Virus record (IMG/VR): IMGVR_UViG_3300009000_000027 | Coordinates: 1 to 31,319 of that record | Source of the DNA: a virus | Reading direction: 5' to 3' (one strand) | Length of the DNA: 31,319 nt | Shown: positions 8,574 through 17,654 of the stretch, piece by piece | Numbering within the stretch: the stretch's first letter is position 1 | Layout: each line of letters begins with the position of its first letter | Translations under genes and position numbers: made by a program | Notes under the pieces: model-generated | What the model was told of the DNA's origin: nothing | The model's input: only the letters and a program-made list of their open reading frames with translations | Database searches by the model: none

Positions 8574-8579
8574 TAAATA
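8573..8579 (+). promoter_or_regulatory. Possible late promoter-like ATAAATA
   Basis: A seven-base match to the late octamer directly at the stop of the preceding gene. It is only six bases before the ATG at 8586, so a transcript from it would be nearly leaderless. It may be chance or drive an inefficient message. Confidence 0.25.
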
Positions 8580-8585
8580 AAGACT

Positions 8586-10913
8586 ATGGTAGACTTTACT
8601 CTTTTAAATAAACGAACAGGGGTTCCGGGCCGAAGACCAGGCATCTCTCAAATCGAACTAGGTGAGATCGCGATCAACACCTATGACGGACGTATGTTTA
8701 TTAAAAGAGATCAGGATGGAAACATCGACGTTGTTCAGGTCGGTGATGATGCTGTCGAGAACGTATTCTATGTATCCAAATCTGGTCGAAAAGGAAATCT
8801 GGGTACCTCACTTCAAGATGCATTCTCTACTCTTGATTCCGCAGTTTCTTTTGTAACTGCACAACAATTCTTTACATTTAATGAGACCAAATGTCGTCGT
8901 GACTTTGGTTTGATTTTTGATGGATTGTATCATGATATTGCTTTTGGAACAAACTACAATGCTGTAACTTCCGGTCTTTCATATCAACGAGGAAGTGCCA
9001 GTGTAGTAAGAGAACAACAGATTGTTGCGACACGAAGTGGTTTCAATGAAGCAAAGGGTGCGGTTGCATCTGTACCCGAAGTTAAAGCAAGTACCGGTGT
9101 GGATGGTGCATTACAGAGAAACAATCGTCACTGGAGTGAAGTCGTTGACATTCTAGTGAACGGTCAGGTGAGTACAGAAATTGCCGCAGACACTTTGGTG
9201 TTTCCTGAACCTGTTGTTCTTCCAACACCAGATGCAAACGATGCAGCAATCATATTGAGAAACAATCGGTCGTATCTCAAAGACGAGGTAGTTGCATACA
9301 TTACCGCAAACTATCCATCACTGACATATGATGAAACTAAGTGTCGTCGAGACGTGGGTTTCATTGTTGATGCACTTACATTCGATGTTCTCTACGGAGG
9401 CACACATGCAGTTCAGATCATTGCACAATCTTATTTTGTCGATGGTGTATCTCAACTTCCTAGTGGACAACAGACACAGTCGGTTGCATCATATACTCAC
9501 CTCGCCACTATAATCTCAGAACTTTTTCAAAACAGTTTAACATCTAATCTTGCAAGTGGTGCAGACACTTCAGGTAATGGTGGTCAGTATGCCACATCAA
9601 TAGAAGGTAATTTAGTCACAGGAACACTGGTACCCATCTTTACCGATGTGATCGCCGCAGACAGTCTGTCGGGATTACCCGCAAAGATAGAACCAAATTA
9701 TGTTTCGCGAGGTGTGAGTTCAGAACTACGTGATGCGATTACTGCGACACAAAGAATAGAAAGTCTTATCATTACACAGTCAGTCGAACGTGCAGCGACA
9801 ACCGGTGACACAACGATCTATCTCAAGTCTGGAGATTACACGATCAACAACCCGTTGAAGTTACCCCCCAAGACTGCTATCGTGGGGGATAACCTACGAA
9901 CCGTGACCATTCGTCCACAGAGTGTAGATTCAGATCTGTTCTACATGGACAACGGTACGTTCATTAAGGACGTAACATTCCGTGATCATCAAAGTCTTGC
10001 GGCGTGTGTGTCGTTCGACCCCAATGTAGATTCGCCTGGCGCAGGGCCGTTTATCATCCAGTCACCCTATGTCCAGAACTGCACATCGATTACCACAGAT
10101 GGTGTGGGTATGCGTATTGACGGTTCGAAGTGTTCAGGACTTCGGTCGATGGTATCAGACGCCTTTACACAGTATAACGCAGCTGGTTTCGGAGTGCAAC
10201 TATTAAATCGTGGATATTCACAAATTGTGTCAATGTTCACTATTTCCACGGCAACTTCTATCTCTGCAAAGTCTGGTGGTCAATGTTCGATTGCGAACAG
10301 TAACGCATCGTTCGGTGACTTTGGTCTGGTGGCAGAAGGATCGAGTCCATCCTTGTATCGTGGTTTCTTAGAATCTGATCAGGGTGTCTTTGCTGATGTG
10401 GTTCGTTTCACGGACGTAAGAAACCTTGACTCGTATAGTTATCTGGATGAACTGAATGCCTTTAAGAAACCAAACTATAATGACGCAATTCGTTTTGACA
10501 GTGAAGATTTCTTTTACACAATCACTGCAGTCGATTCAGTATCGCCTGGCGTCTATGATCTGACATTCCAACCACCGATGAACGAACCGAAACTGGCAGG
10601 TCAAACGGTCAACTTCCATCAACGGTCACAAATCACAACCTCATCACATACCTTTGAGTATGTGGGTGCGGGTACAAACACATTTACTGCGATTCCTCAG
10701 AACGGTGGTATTCCTAGTCGATCACGTGAAGTCGTGTTTGACTCTGCAAACCAAGAAGGTCTCGTGGTATTCACAAGTACGGATCAGTTGGGTGACTTCC
10801 GAATTGGTGCAGACTTGACCATTAATAGGGCAGCAGGACGAATTGAAGGTGAGACCTTTGAACGATCTCTGTTCGAAATTCTAACACCATACATCTTGGC
10901 ACTTGAGGGTTAA
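8586..10913 (+). CDS. Large fibre/tailspike-like protein with right-handed beta-helix-like segment
   Basis: 775 aa. The N-terminus holds ISQIELGEIAINTYDGRMF (residues ~20-38), the LGEIAIN-type attachment motif of many marine phage fibres. A module beginning ETKCRRD-x-G-x-I-x-D occurs twice (residues ~100 and ~249), an internal duplication. From ~410 the sequence changes to DTTIYLKSGDYTINNPLKLP, AIVGDNLRTVTIRP and FIKDVTFRDH, typical of pectate-lyase-like beta-helices found in tailspikes and receptor-binding proteins. No obvious depolymerase catalytic set can be identified. The ribosome site is weak (AAAG at 8580-8582). The C-terminus (EGETFERSLFEILTPYILAL) is helical. A role in host attachment is inferred. 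Confidence 0.88.
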   Translation: MVDFTLLNKRTGVPGRRPGISQIELGEIAINTYDGRMFIKRDQDGNIDVVQVGDDAVENVFYVSKSGRKGNLGTSLQDAFSTLDSAVSFVTAQQFFTFNETKCRRDFGLIFDGLYHDIAFGTNYNAVTSGLSYQRGSASVVREQQIVATRSGFNEAKGAVASVPEVKASTGVDGALQRNNRHWSEVVDILVNGQVSTEIAADTLVFPEPVVLPTPDANDAAIILRNNRSYLKDEVVAYITANYPSLTYDETKCRRDVGFIVDALTFDVLYGGTHAVQIIAQSYFVDGVSQLPSGQQTQSVASYTHLATIISELFQNSLTSNLASGADTSGNGGQYATSIEGNLVTGTLVPIFTDVIAADSLSGLPAKIEPNYVSRGVSSELRDAITATQRIESLIITQSVERAATTGDTTIYLKSGDYTINNPLKLPPKTAIVGDNLRTVTIRPQSVDSDLFYMDNGTFIKDVTFRDHQSLAACVSFDPNVDSPGAGPFIIQSPYVQNCTSITTDGVGMRIDGSKCSGLRSMVSDAFTQYNAAGFGVQLLNRGYSQIVSMFTISTATSISAKSGGQCSIANSNASFGDFGLVAEGSSPSLYRGFLESDQGVFADVVRFTDVRNLDSYSYLDELNAFKKPNYNDAIRFDSEDFFYTITAVDSVSPGVYDLTFQPPMNEPKLAGQTVNFHQRSQITTSSHTFEYVGAGTNTFTAIPQNGGIPSRSREVVFDSANQEGLVVFTSTDQLGDFRIGADLTINRAAGRIEGETFERSLFEILTPYILALEG

Positions 10914-10915
10914 TC

Positions 10916-11287
10916 ATGGCAATCCCATTAAATGAATTTAAAACGAGAACTGCGAAGTTGGTCTCTAAACCGCCGGGCGGGTTCATTGGTGACAGTGATG
11001 TCATCTACACGACTCCCAACGGTATTACTGCGATTGTGTTGATGGCGCAGGCCGCCAACACGTCTGAAACAGAAGTACACAATGTGACTTTTCAACACTT
11101 TGATACCACCTCCGGTGTTTCGACAAATGTTGTTAAAAACTTTGAAGTCCAACCCAATGATGCAGCGGGTCTTATTACCGGCAAACTTATTGTAGAACAG
11201 AACAACAAGATGCGAGCATTCACTGAAAATCAATCAGATAGTGATGTAAACTTTATCTTTTCATTCTTGCAAGCATTGAACGGTTAA
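10916..11287 (+). CDS. Small virion-associated protein, unknown function
   Basis: 123 aa, starting two bases after the tailspike-like gene, with GAGGGT at 10905-10910. It opens MAIPLNEFKTRTAKL and ends NFIFSFLQALNG. The middle is strand-like (DVIYTTPNGITAIVLMAQAAN, cut short here). No enzyme motif, signal peptide or membrane segment is visible. The PNGITAIVL stretch followed by a beta-rich body resembles small accessory proteins located beside fibre genes in T4-like marine phages. Its placement between two fibre-like genes makes a structural role likely; function unknown. Confidence 0.8.
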   Translation: MAIPLNEFKTRTAKLVSKPPGGFIGDSDVIYTTPNGITAIVLMAQAANTSETEVHNVTFQHFDTTSGVSTNVVKNFEVQPNDAAGLITGKLIVEQNNKMRAFTENQSDSDVNFIFSFLQALNG

Positions 11288-11291
11288 TTAA

Positions 11292-14200
11292 ATGGCGCAG
11301 AAACGGTTATCACAGTTAAGTGGAAAGATAAGAACACGGGCGTTTAGTCGTCTCGATTCTGATCGTTACACTTTTCTCAATCTAGAACAGGCAGAACCCA
11401 ATGCGGGTTTGCCTGCGGACAGTGGTGGCCTATTTCAATCTGCATTAGACGGTACACGTAGTTTCACAAGTAGTCCAAGTTTGCGGGGTCTCTTCTTTCA
11501 AGCAGACACCCTTGACTCTACAATTGGAAACGATCGATACGTTCTTAGTGTCAATGATCCTTATAATCAAGAAAGTCCCGTTGGACTTATCAGTATTGCA
11601 GAACTATTGGGAGACAGTGGTTTTGCGACGGATGACTTACAAGCAGTAACAGAAGCAGGTAATATCACCACACTTCCTATTACAACGGGTGGTCTTGCAC
11701 TTACGTTTGTCGACAGTAATCCAAACTCAGCTACACTTCTTGTCTTAGACTTATTAACAGATAGTGTTGGTAAAAGGTCATTTGCTTCCCTTGCAGATGA
11801 TGCAGGTCTTATTTCTCAGGGTGATGCAATTCAGGCAGGTGGTCTGTCAATCACTCAGGTCGACAGTGATCCAGACACTCAGACAGTCCTTGTCATTAAT
11901 GAACTCACAGACAGTGTGGGCAAAAGATCATTTGAATCTCTCGCTGATGACCTTGGATTGATTAAACAAGGTGATCGAATTGACGCTAGTGGTCTAACCC
12001 TACAGACAGACAGTGATCCAGACACACAGATTGTTCTTGTACAAGATTTACTCACCGACTCTGTAGGCAAACGTTCGTTCCAATCACTTGCAAACGAAGC
12101 AGGATTCATTCAACAAGGTGATCCTATTGTCGCTGGTGGACTCACTCTTACTGTTGCAGATAGTGATCCATTTTCACTCACAGTACTTGTTAAAGATTTA
12201 CAAACCGACTCAGTAGGCATTCGGTCGTTTGAGTCTCTTGCAGACGATCTTGGATTGATCAAACAGGGTGACCGAATCGAGGCAAGTGGACTTACCTTAC
12301 AAGCAGATAGTTCAGATGACCTAACAGTTCTTACAATAGACCTTGTCACCGATTCAGTCGGAAAGCGTTCATTCGAATCTCTCGCTGATGCCCTTGGGTT
12401 GATTCAGCAGGGTGATCAGATCAATGCTGGTGGTTTAACACTGACAACCGATAGTTCTGATGATCTCACAGTATTGACCGTTGATCTTGCCACAGACAGT
12501 GTTGGCAAAAGATCGTTTGAGTCTCTTGCGGATGATCTTGGTTTAATCAAACAAGGTGATCGAATTGACGCCAGTGGATTAACTCTTACCACTGATAGCG
12601 ATTCCTCTACAACCGTTCTGGTTATTGATCTATTAACAGACAGTGTTGGTAAAAGGTCTTTCCAAGATCTCGCCGAAGAAGCGAACCTAATTCAACAAGG
12701 AGATCGAATCGTTGCTGGTGGTTTACAGATCACCATTGCAGACTCCGACTCCGACACGAATCAGATTCTCGTATTAAACTTAGAGACTGACTCCGTAGGC
12801 ATTCGTTCCTTTGGTGATCTTGCGGATGAAGCGGATCTTATTCGTCAGGGTGATAGGGTTGATGCGGGCGGATTAACTCTTGTTACAGATAGTTCAGATG
12901 ATCTGACTGTCCTCACGATTGATCTTCAAACGGACTCCGTAGGTAAACGATCATTTGAATCATTGGCGGAAGAATTAGGATTAATTCAACAGGGTGATCA
13001 GATCAATGCCAGTGGTCTAACTTTACAGACTGACAGTGATCCAAACTCTCTAACAGTATTGGTACAGGATCTTCAAACAGATTCAGTAGGAAAAAGATCG
13101 TTCGAATCTCTTGCAGATGATCTAGGACTGATTAAACAAGGCGATCGAATTGACGCTAGTGGATTAACTCTTACTACTGATAGCGACTCTTCTGCGACAG
13201 TTCTTGTTATTGATTTGCTTACTGATTCTGTTGGTAAGAGATCTTTCCAAGACCTTGCTGAAGAAGCAAACCTTATTCAACAGGGCGACCGCATCGTTGC
13301 GGGTGGTTTGCAAATTACTGTGGCGGACTCCGATTCCGACACAAACCAAATACTCGTTCTAAATCTTGAAACCGACAGTGTTGGTATTCGTGCGTTTGGT
13401 GATCTTGCGGATGAAGCGGGATTAATTAAACAAGGCGATATCATTAATGCCGGTGGATTGACTTTAGTTGCTGATAGTTCGGACGACTTGACGGTTCTCA
13501 CCATAGATCTCCTTACGGATTCGGTTGGTAAGAGATCGTTTGAATCTCTTGCGGACGACTTGGGTCTGATTAAACAAGGTGATCGAATCGACGCAAGTGG
13601 TCTGACATTGGCAGCGGATTCTGATTCGGATACAAACCAAGTACTTGTAATCGATCTATTGACAGATAGTGTTGGCAAACGGTCGTTCCAAGATCTTGCG
13701 GAAGACGCAAATCTGATCCAACAAGGAGATAAGATTGTCGCAGGCGGTCTACAGATTACCGTGGCAGATTCCGACTCCGACACGAATCAGATACTTGTTC
13801 TTAATCTTGAGACGGATTCGGTAGGAATTCGAGCATTTGGTGATCTTGCGGATGAAGCAGGATTAATTAAACAAGGCGATATTATCAATGCGGGTGGTCT
13901 GAATCTAGTTGCGGATTCCGACTCTGACACCAACCAAATCCTCGTACTTAATCTTGAGACGGATTCAGTAGGTATTCGTGCATTCGGTGATCTTGCTGAT
14001 GAAGCCGGTCTGATTCGACAGGGTGATATTATCAATGCGGGTGGTTTATTACTTACTGCCGACAGTGACTCCGAGTCAACAAGCCTTCTTGTACTGAATC
14101 TCGAAACCGACAGTGTTGGTATTAGGAACTTTGCGACCCTCGCAGAAGAAGCGGGTTTAGGTGCAGATACTCTTCAGATCGTTACTGATCGAGGTGACTC

Positions 14201-14696
14201 AACAAATCGCAATATTACGATTTCAGGTTTGTCAATCACCAATATTGATAGCGATGATACCACAGATCAACTTTTAGTTCTGAACCTCACTACAGACTCC
14301 GTAGGTATTCGGTCGTTTGCACAACTTGCAGAACAAGCGGGTGTGGGTGAGGATACACTTCAATCCGTTACGGAACGAGGTGACTCTACCGATCGTGCAA
14401 TTAACCTCAAACAAGGTTTGACAATCAACAACTTGCCGGTTGATAATCTAACCACCACGGTTCTGGTTCTTACCGGTGAGGATAGTGTTGCGATTCGAGA
14501 GTTTGCGTCACTAGATGCCACAGTACAAGAGACATTACAGACTGTTACGGAACGCGGTGATAGTACGGACAGAGATATTCTCATACGCAACTCTTTGACT
14601 GCGGATTCGGTAAAAGCATCGGTTGGTTTCTTTGACACAAATAATATTCAACTTATCATCTATGATTCCGCAGGGTCAATACTCTGGGGTGCATAA
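11292..14696 (+). CDS. Long tandem-repeat virion/fibre-like protein (16 copies of a ~49-aa unit)
   Basis: 1134 aa. The N-terminal ~115 residues are unique (MAQKRLSQLSGKIRTRAF, then RYVLSVNDPYN). Residues ~160-942 are 16 head-to-tail units of 48-50 residues with consensus G(K/I)RSF-x-x-LA(D/E)-x-x-x-LI-x-QGD-x-I-x-A(G/S)GL-x-L, a DSD-rich turn, then VLV-x-(D/N)L-x-TDSV. Three further degenerate units follow containing TERGDSTDR. The C-terminus (VKASVGFFDTNNIQLIIYD) could be a tip domain. The unit suggests an elongated beta-rich stalk; Asp-rich turns might bind Ca2+, which is inference. No strong ribosome site is visible (TTAATTAA before the ATG), so translation may be coupled to the previous gene 4 bases upstream. 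I recognise no named family. Confidence 0.88.
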   Translation: MAQKRLSQLSGKIRTRAFSRLDSDRYTFLNLEQAEPNAGLPADSGGLFQSALDGTRSFTSSPSLRGLFFQADTLDSTIGNDRYVLSVNDPYNQESPVGLISIAELLGDSGFATDDLQAVTEAGNITTLPITTGGLALTFVDSNPNSATLLVLDLLTDSVGKRSFASLADDAGLISQGDAIQAGGLSITQVDSDPDTQTVLVINELTDSVGKRSFESLADDLGLIKQGDRIDASGLTLQTDSDPDTQIVLVQDLLTDSVGKRSFQSLANEAGFIQQGDPIVAGGLTLTVADSDPFSLTVLVKDLQTDSVGIRSFESLADDLGLIKQGDRIEASGLTLQADSSDDLTVLTIDLVTDSVGKRSFESLADALGLIQQGDQINAGGLTLTTDSSDDLTVLTVDLATDSVGKRSFESLADDLGLIKQGDRIDASGLTLTTDSDSSTTVLVIDLLTDSVGKRSFQDLAEEANLIQQGDRIVAGGLQITIADSDSDTNQILVLNLETDSVGIRSFGDLADEADLIRQGDRVDAGGLTLVTDSSDDLTVLTIDLQTDSVGKRSFESLAEELGLIQQGDQINASGLTLQTDSDPNSLTVLVQDLQTDSVGKRSFESLADDLGLIKQGDRIDASGLTLTTDSDSSATVLVIDLLTDSVGKRSFQDLAEEANLIQQGDRIVAGGLQITVADSDSDTNQILVLNLETDSVGIRAFGDLADEAGLIKQGDIINAGGLTLVADSSDDLTVLTIDLLTDSVGKRSFESLADDLGLIKQGDRIDASGLTLAADSDSDTNQVLVIDLLTDSVGKRSFQDLAEDANLIQQGDKIVAGGLQITVADSDSDTNQILVLNLETDSVGIRAFGDLADEAGLIKQGDIINAGGLNLVADSDSDTNQILVLNLETDSVGIRAFGDLADEAGLIRQGDIINAGGLLLTADSDSESTSLLVLNLETDSVGIRNFATLAEEAGLGADTLQIVTDRGDSTNRNITISGLSITNIDSDDTTDQLLVLNLTTDSVGIRSFAQLAEQAGVGEDTLQSVTERGDSTDRAINLKQGLTINNLPVDNLTTTVLVLTGEDSVAIREFASLDATVQETLQTVTERGDSTDRDILIRNSLTADSVKASVGFFDTNNIQLIIYDSAGSILWGA
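11769..14117 (+). repeat. 16 tandem ~49-codon repeats
   Basis: Units are counted from each Gly of G(K/I)R-S/A-F to the next: 2349 bases over 16 units (mean 48.9 codons). Units fall into types that recur in the fixed order A-B-C: units 6-8 (12504-12941), 10-12 (13089-13526) and 13-15 (13527-13970). A has FESLADDLGLIKQ, B has FQDLAE(E/D)ANLIQQ, C has FGDLADEA(D/G)LI. This indicates duplication of three-unit blocks. Confidence 0.9.
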
Positions 14697-14699
14697 ATA
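14692..14699 (+). promoter_or_regulatory. T4-type late promoter-like CATAAATA
   Basis: CATAAATA overlaps the stop of the repeat protein and lies 28 bases before the ATG of gp13. It differs from the T4 octamer only at the first base. It is well placed to start the neck-gene transcript, with GGAG (14717-14720) in the leader. Confidence 0.7.
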
Positions 14700-14727
14700 G
14701 AGTAAGAAACTTTATTGGAGAAAATTC

Positions 14728-15477
14728 ATGGCAGTGCCAAGTTCAAGACAAACATTGATTGACTATTGTCTACGCAGATTGGGACAACCGGTAATCGAAA
14801 TCAATGTCGACACAGATCAGGTAGAAGACCGTGTGGATGACGCATTGGCAATGTACCGTGAATTCCATGACGATGCTTTGGTTAGAATCTTTTTAAAACA
14901 TCAAGTGACTGCATCGGACATTTCAAACGGTTACATTCCTATCTCAGCAGACATTCCGTATATCAAAAAGGTGTTTCCATTAAATCCTACGTATTCTAAT
15001 ATCAATATGTTTGACATTCGTTATCAATTGATGTTGAATAGTCTGGGTGACTTTATGCAGTTTGCTGGAGGCATGTCATACTACTACCAGTTGGAACAGT
15101 ATCTTGATTTTCTTGACAGTGTGCTTACTGGTGAACCGATTGTAACATTTTCAAGAAATCAGAATAGACTTTACCTACACGGAAACTTCGAGGATAAAGA
15201 CGTGATTGAAGGTGAGTATATTCTCATGGAGGCATATCAACAGGTAGACGAAAATACCTATAATGTATGGAACGATATATTCATGAAAGATTATACCACA
15301 CAATTGATCAAACAACAATGGGGTTCTAATCTAATTAAGTTCGAAGGTATGCAGTTGCCTGGCGGTGTCACAATGAACGGTCGTCAACTCTATGATGATG
15401 CAACGCAAGAATTACAAAGACTAGAAGAAAAACTGAGACTCGAATACGAACTTCCAGTCGATTTCTTCATGGGATAA
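14728..15477 (+). CDS. 13: Neck / head completion protein gp13
   Basis: 249 aa. The N-terminus (SRQTLIDYCLRRLGQPVIEI, then VDTDQVEDRVDDALAMYREF) is characteristic of T4-like gp13, the neck protein that with gp14 closes the filled head and provides the tail attachment surface. The length is somewhat below T4 gp13 (about 300 aa), as I recall for marine relatives. The position directly before gp14 and gp15 matches T4 order. GGAG sits 7 bases upstream of the ATG. The C-terminal part (LQRLEEKLRLEYELPVDFF) is helical and conserved-looking. High confidence. Confidence 0.92.
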   Translation: MAVPSSRQTLIDYCLRRLGQPVIEINVDTDQVEDRVDDALAMYREFHDDALVRIFLKHQVTASDISNGYIPISADIPYIKKVFPLNPTYSNINMFDIRYQLMLNSLGDFMQFAGGMSYYYQLEQYLDFLDSVLTGEPIVTFSRNQNRLYLHGNFEDKDVIEGEYILMEAYQQVDENTYNVWNDIFMKDYTTQLIKQQWGSNLIKFEGMQLPGGVTMNGRQLYDDATQELQRLEEKLRLEYELPVDFFMG

Positions 15478-15480
15478 TAA

Positions 15481-16353
15481 ATGGCGACTAATCTTTACTT
15501 TACACAGGGAACACTAAACGAACAGACACTCTACGAGGATATCGTAATCGAATCCTTGAAGATGTATGGTCAGGATGTGTATTATATTCCCCGTGAAATT
15601 GTCAATCGAGACGGCATCTTCCAAGATGATTCGGTCTCTCGTTTTGACAACGCATATCGTATCGAAATGTACATCGAGAATATCGATGGATTCGATGGTG
15701 AGGGCGATCTTTTCACCAAGTTTGGAGTAGAGATTAGAGATGCTGCCACCTTTGTGGTCGCACGTCGACGATGGCATAACACAGTATCTCTTTATGAAAA
15801 CGAAGAAGAGACTCCGTTCTATCGTCCCCGTGAAGGCGATCTCATCTATCTTCCATTGTCAGGTTCCATGTTCCAGATACAACGAGTGGAAACCGAAGAA
15901 CCATTTTATCAGTTAAAGAATCTACCCATCTTCAAAATGCGTTGTGAGTTGTTTGAATACAACGATGAAGATTTTGATACTGGAGTGGACACGATTGATG
16001 TGGTTGAGAAGAACCATGCCTATCAGAATGTTCTTACAGTTGGATCAAACCTATCGTTTGACGAAGGAGAGGCAGTACGTCAGGTCAATTCGACATTCAC
16101 CATTACCGGTGAGGTGGTCAAATATGACGAACCCAATGGTCTTCTTTATCTTGCACACTCTGCGGCATCTGACGGGAATTACCACGATTGGACAACGGTC
16201 GCGCCGGTTGAAGGACTCACCAATGGGGAATCAGTCACACCCACACAGGTAGGTGAAGATCTACAAGAGAGTACACAGAATGCAGACTTCGATACGATTG
16301 GAGATGGATTCGTGGACTTCTCTGAAAGTAATCCGTTTGGAGATCCACAGTAA
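15481..16353 (+). CDS. 14: Neck protein gp14
   Basis: 290 aa, three bases after the gp13 stop, with GGGA at 15471-15474. The N-terminus (NEQTLYEDIVIESLKMYGQD, then YYIPREIVN) and the central RRRWH / EGDLIYLPLSGSMFQI segments fit T4-like gp14, the gp13 partner in the neck. The order 13-14-15 supports it. Residues ~195-290 are an acidic, partly beta-rich C-terminal part ending NPFGDPQ. The stop codon overlaps the gp15 start by one base (TAATG), indicating coupled translation. Confidence 0.9.
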   Translation: MATNLYFTQGTLNEQTLYEDIVIESLKMYGQDVYYIPREIVNRDGIFQDDSVSRFDNAYRIEMYIENIDGFDGEGDLFTKFGVEIRDAATFVVARRRWHNTVSLYENEEETPFYRPREGDLIYLPLSGSMFQIQRVETEEPFYQLKNLPIFKMRCELFEYNDEDFDTGVDTIDVVEKNHAYQNVLTVGSNLSFDEGEAVRQVNSTFTITGEVVKYDEPNGLLYLAHSAASDGNYHDWTTVAPVEGLTNGESVTPTQVGEDLQESTQNADFDTIGDGFVDFSESNPFGDPQ

Positions 16354-17624
16354 TGTTTGGCACTCATTTTTATCATCAACGAATACGAACTGCTGTCGCA
16401 GTCTTTGGATCTCTTTTTAATAATATAAAGATTGTTCGAAAGAATTCCAGTGGTGGGGGTGTCAGTCAGGTCAAGGTGCCTCTTTCTTACGCACCTAAGA
16501 GAGACTTCATCGCACGTCTTGATGCCATGGCAGATGGAGAAAATGCGGAACGTCAGATCGCAGTCAAACTGCCACGTATGTCGTTTGAGATTGTTGCGAT
16601 GAACTATGATGCACAACGACAGTTGCCTAAGACGAACAGTTGTCGTATACCATCGACTTATGGTAATGCGACAGAGATTTACACTCCAGTACCCTACAAT
16701 ATAAACTTTCAGTTGAACGTTTATGCACGTGGTCAGGATGATGCATTACAGATCGTAGAACAAATTCTACCTTATTTCACTCCAGCATACACACTGACAA
16801 CAAAACCGTTGAGTGACTTTGAGGGTATCAAAGAAGACACTCCGATTACAATGCAAGGCATTACGTTTTCAGATGATTTTGAGGCGACACTAGAACAGCG
16901 TCGAACCGTTATCTACACTCTTGATTTCGAAATGAAAATCATGATGTACAAGGCAACGGGAACACCTCAACCAGTTATTACACAATACGATGTGGAAAAT
17001 GCAGACCTCAACGGGAATGTGTTTTTCCAGACAGCAGACAGTGCCGCATCGGTTACTAAAGGTCTTTCAACATCTACATCCGAAGACACTGCGGTCTCTA
17101 CAGATTTCCAAGCATACAATGTGCCACTTACAACACACGGACTTCGACTTGGAGACTCTGCATCTAATGGTGAAGTGAGTGTAGTATACACCAAACGATT
17201 GGTTTCTGCAAGCGGAATTGTAGTGGCACAAGGTACACATACATACACTCCAGATGCAAACTTCAATGGAGTAGATCAGTATACTTTAGAAATATTGTAC
17301 GGTGATTCTGCAAATCCAAGTACAATTGAAAAGACTGTTAATGTTACAATTGGTGCAGTACAGGATGTGGTGTCTACCTCACTTGGGCCGTTTGCATTGA
17401 CCGTAGGTGTCGCAGATATTAGAGACGTTTCTAGTAATGATCCATTCACAAGTCCAACATACAGTATTGTAAGTAATGGTTCATTAGGTAATGCTATAAT
17501 TAGTGCAAGTGGTCTTGTGACATATGATCCACAATTTGCAGGAACGGACACTGTAACGTATGGCGTTACACCTTCAGGTGGTACAAGAGAGAACGTTACG
17601 ATAACCTATAACAACAGCGTATAA
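16353..17624 (+). CDS. 15: Tail completion / sheath stabiliser gp15 with two C-terminal Ig/cadherin-like domains
   Basis: 423 aa. Residues 1-~200 match T4-like gp15, which caps the tail tube and sheath and joins tail to neck: MFGTHFYHQRIRTAVAVFGS, LFNNIKI, VKVPLSYAPKRDF, DDALQIVEQILPYF and the closing TLDFEMKIMMY. T4 gp15 is about 272 aa; this one carries ~180 extra residues. The extension holds two repeats of the kind found in bacterial adhesins: residues ~243-335 with HTYTPDANFNGVDQYTL, and ~340-423 with GLVTYDPQFAGTDTVTY. Such Ig/cadherin-like domains usually decorate surfaces or bind glycans. TGGAG (16338-16342) precedes the start. Decoration of the neck is inferred. The extension is in frame with no sign of frameshift. 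Confidence 0.9.
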   Translation: MFGTHFYHQRIRTAVAVFGSLFNNIKIVRKNSSGGGVSQVKVPLSYAPKRDFIARLDAMADGENAERQIAVKLPRMSFEIVAMNYDAQRQLPKTNSCRIPSTYGNATEIYTPVPYNINFQLNVYARGQDDALQIVEQILPYFTPAYTLTTKPLSDFEGIKEDTPITMQGITFSDDFEATLEQRRTVIYTLDFEMKIMMYKATGTPQPVITQYDVENADLNGNVFFQTADSAASVTKGLSTSTSEDTAVSTDFQAYNVPLTTHGLRLGDSASNGEVSVVYTKRLVSASGIVVAQGTHTYTPDANFNGVDQYTLEILYGDSANPSTIEKTVNVTIGAVQDVVSTSLGPFALTVGVADIRDVSSNDPFTSPTYSIVSNGSLGNAIISASGLVTYDPQFAGTDTVTYGVTPSGGTRENVTITYNNSV

Positions 17625-17627
17625 ATA
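17620..17627 (+). promoter_or_regulatory. T4-type late promoter TATAAATA
   Basis: Exact octamer overlapping the gp15 stop, 27 bases before the ATG of the next gene. GAGGA (17643-17647) serves as the ribosome site of that gene. Confidence 0.8.
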
Positions 17628-17654
17628 TAGATACGAATTCTTGAGGAATAAGAA

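Noticed and set aside
8600-8612. TTAAATAA inside the beta-helix gene as a late promoter
   Set aside because: It lies within the coding start region and differs from the octamer; no gene start follows at a suitable distance.
11879-14035. Minus-strand open frames across the 49-codon repeats
   Set aside because: Their translations are repeated antisense copies of the plus-strand units (ARDSNDLLPTESV-like), hence shadows.
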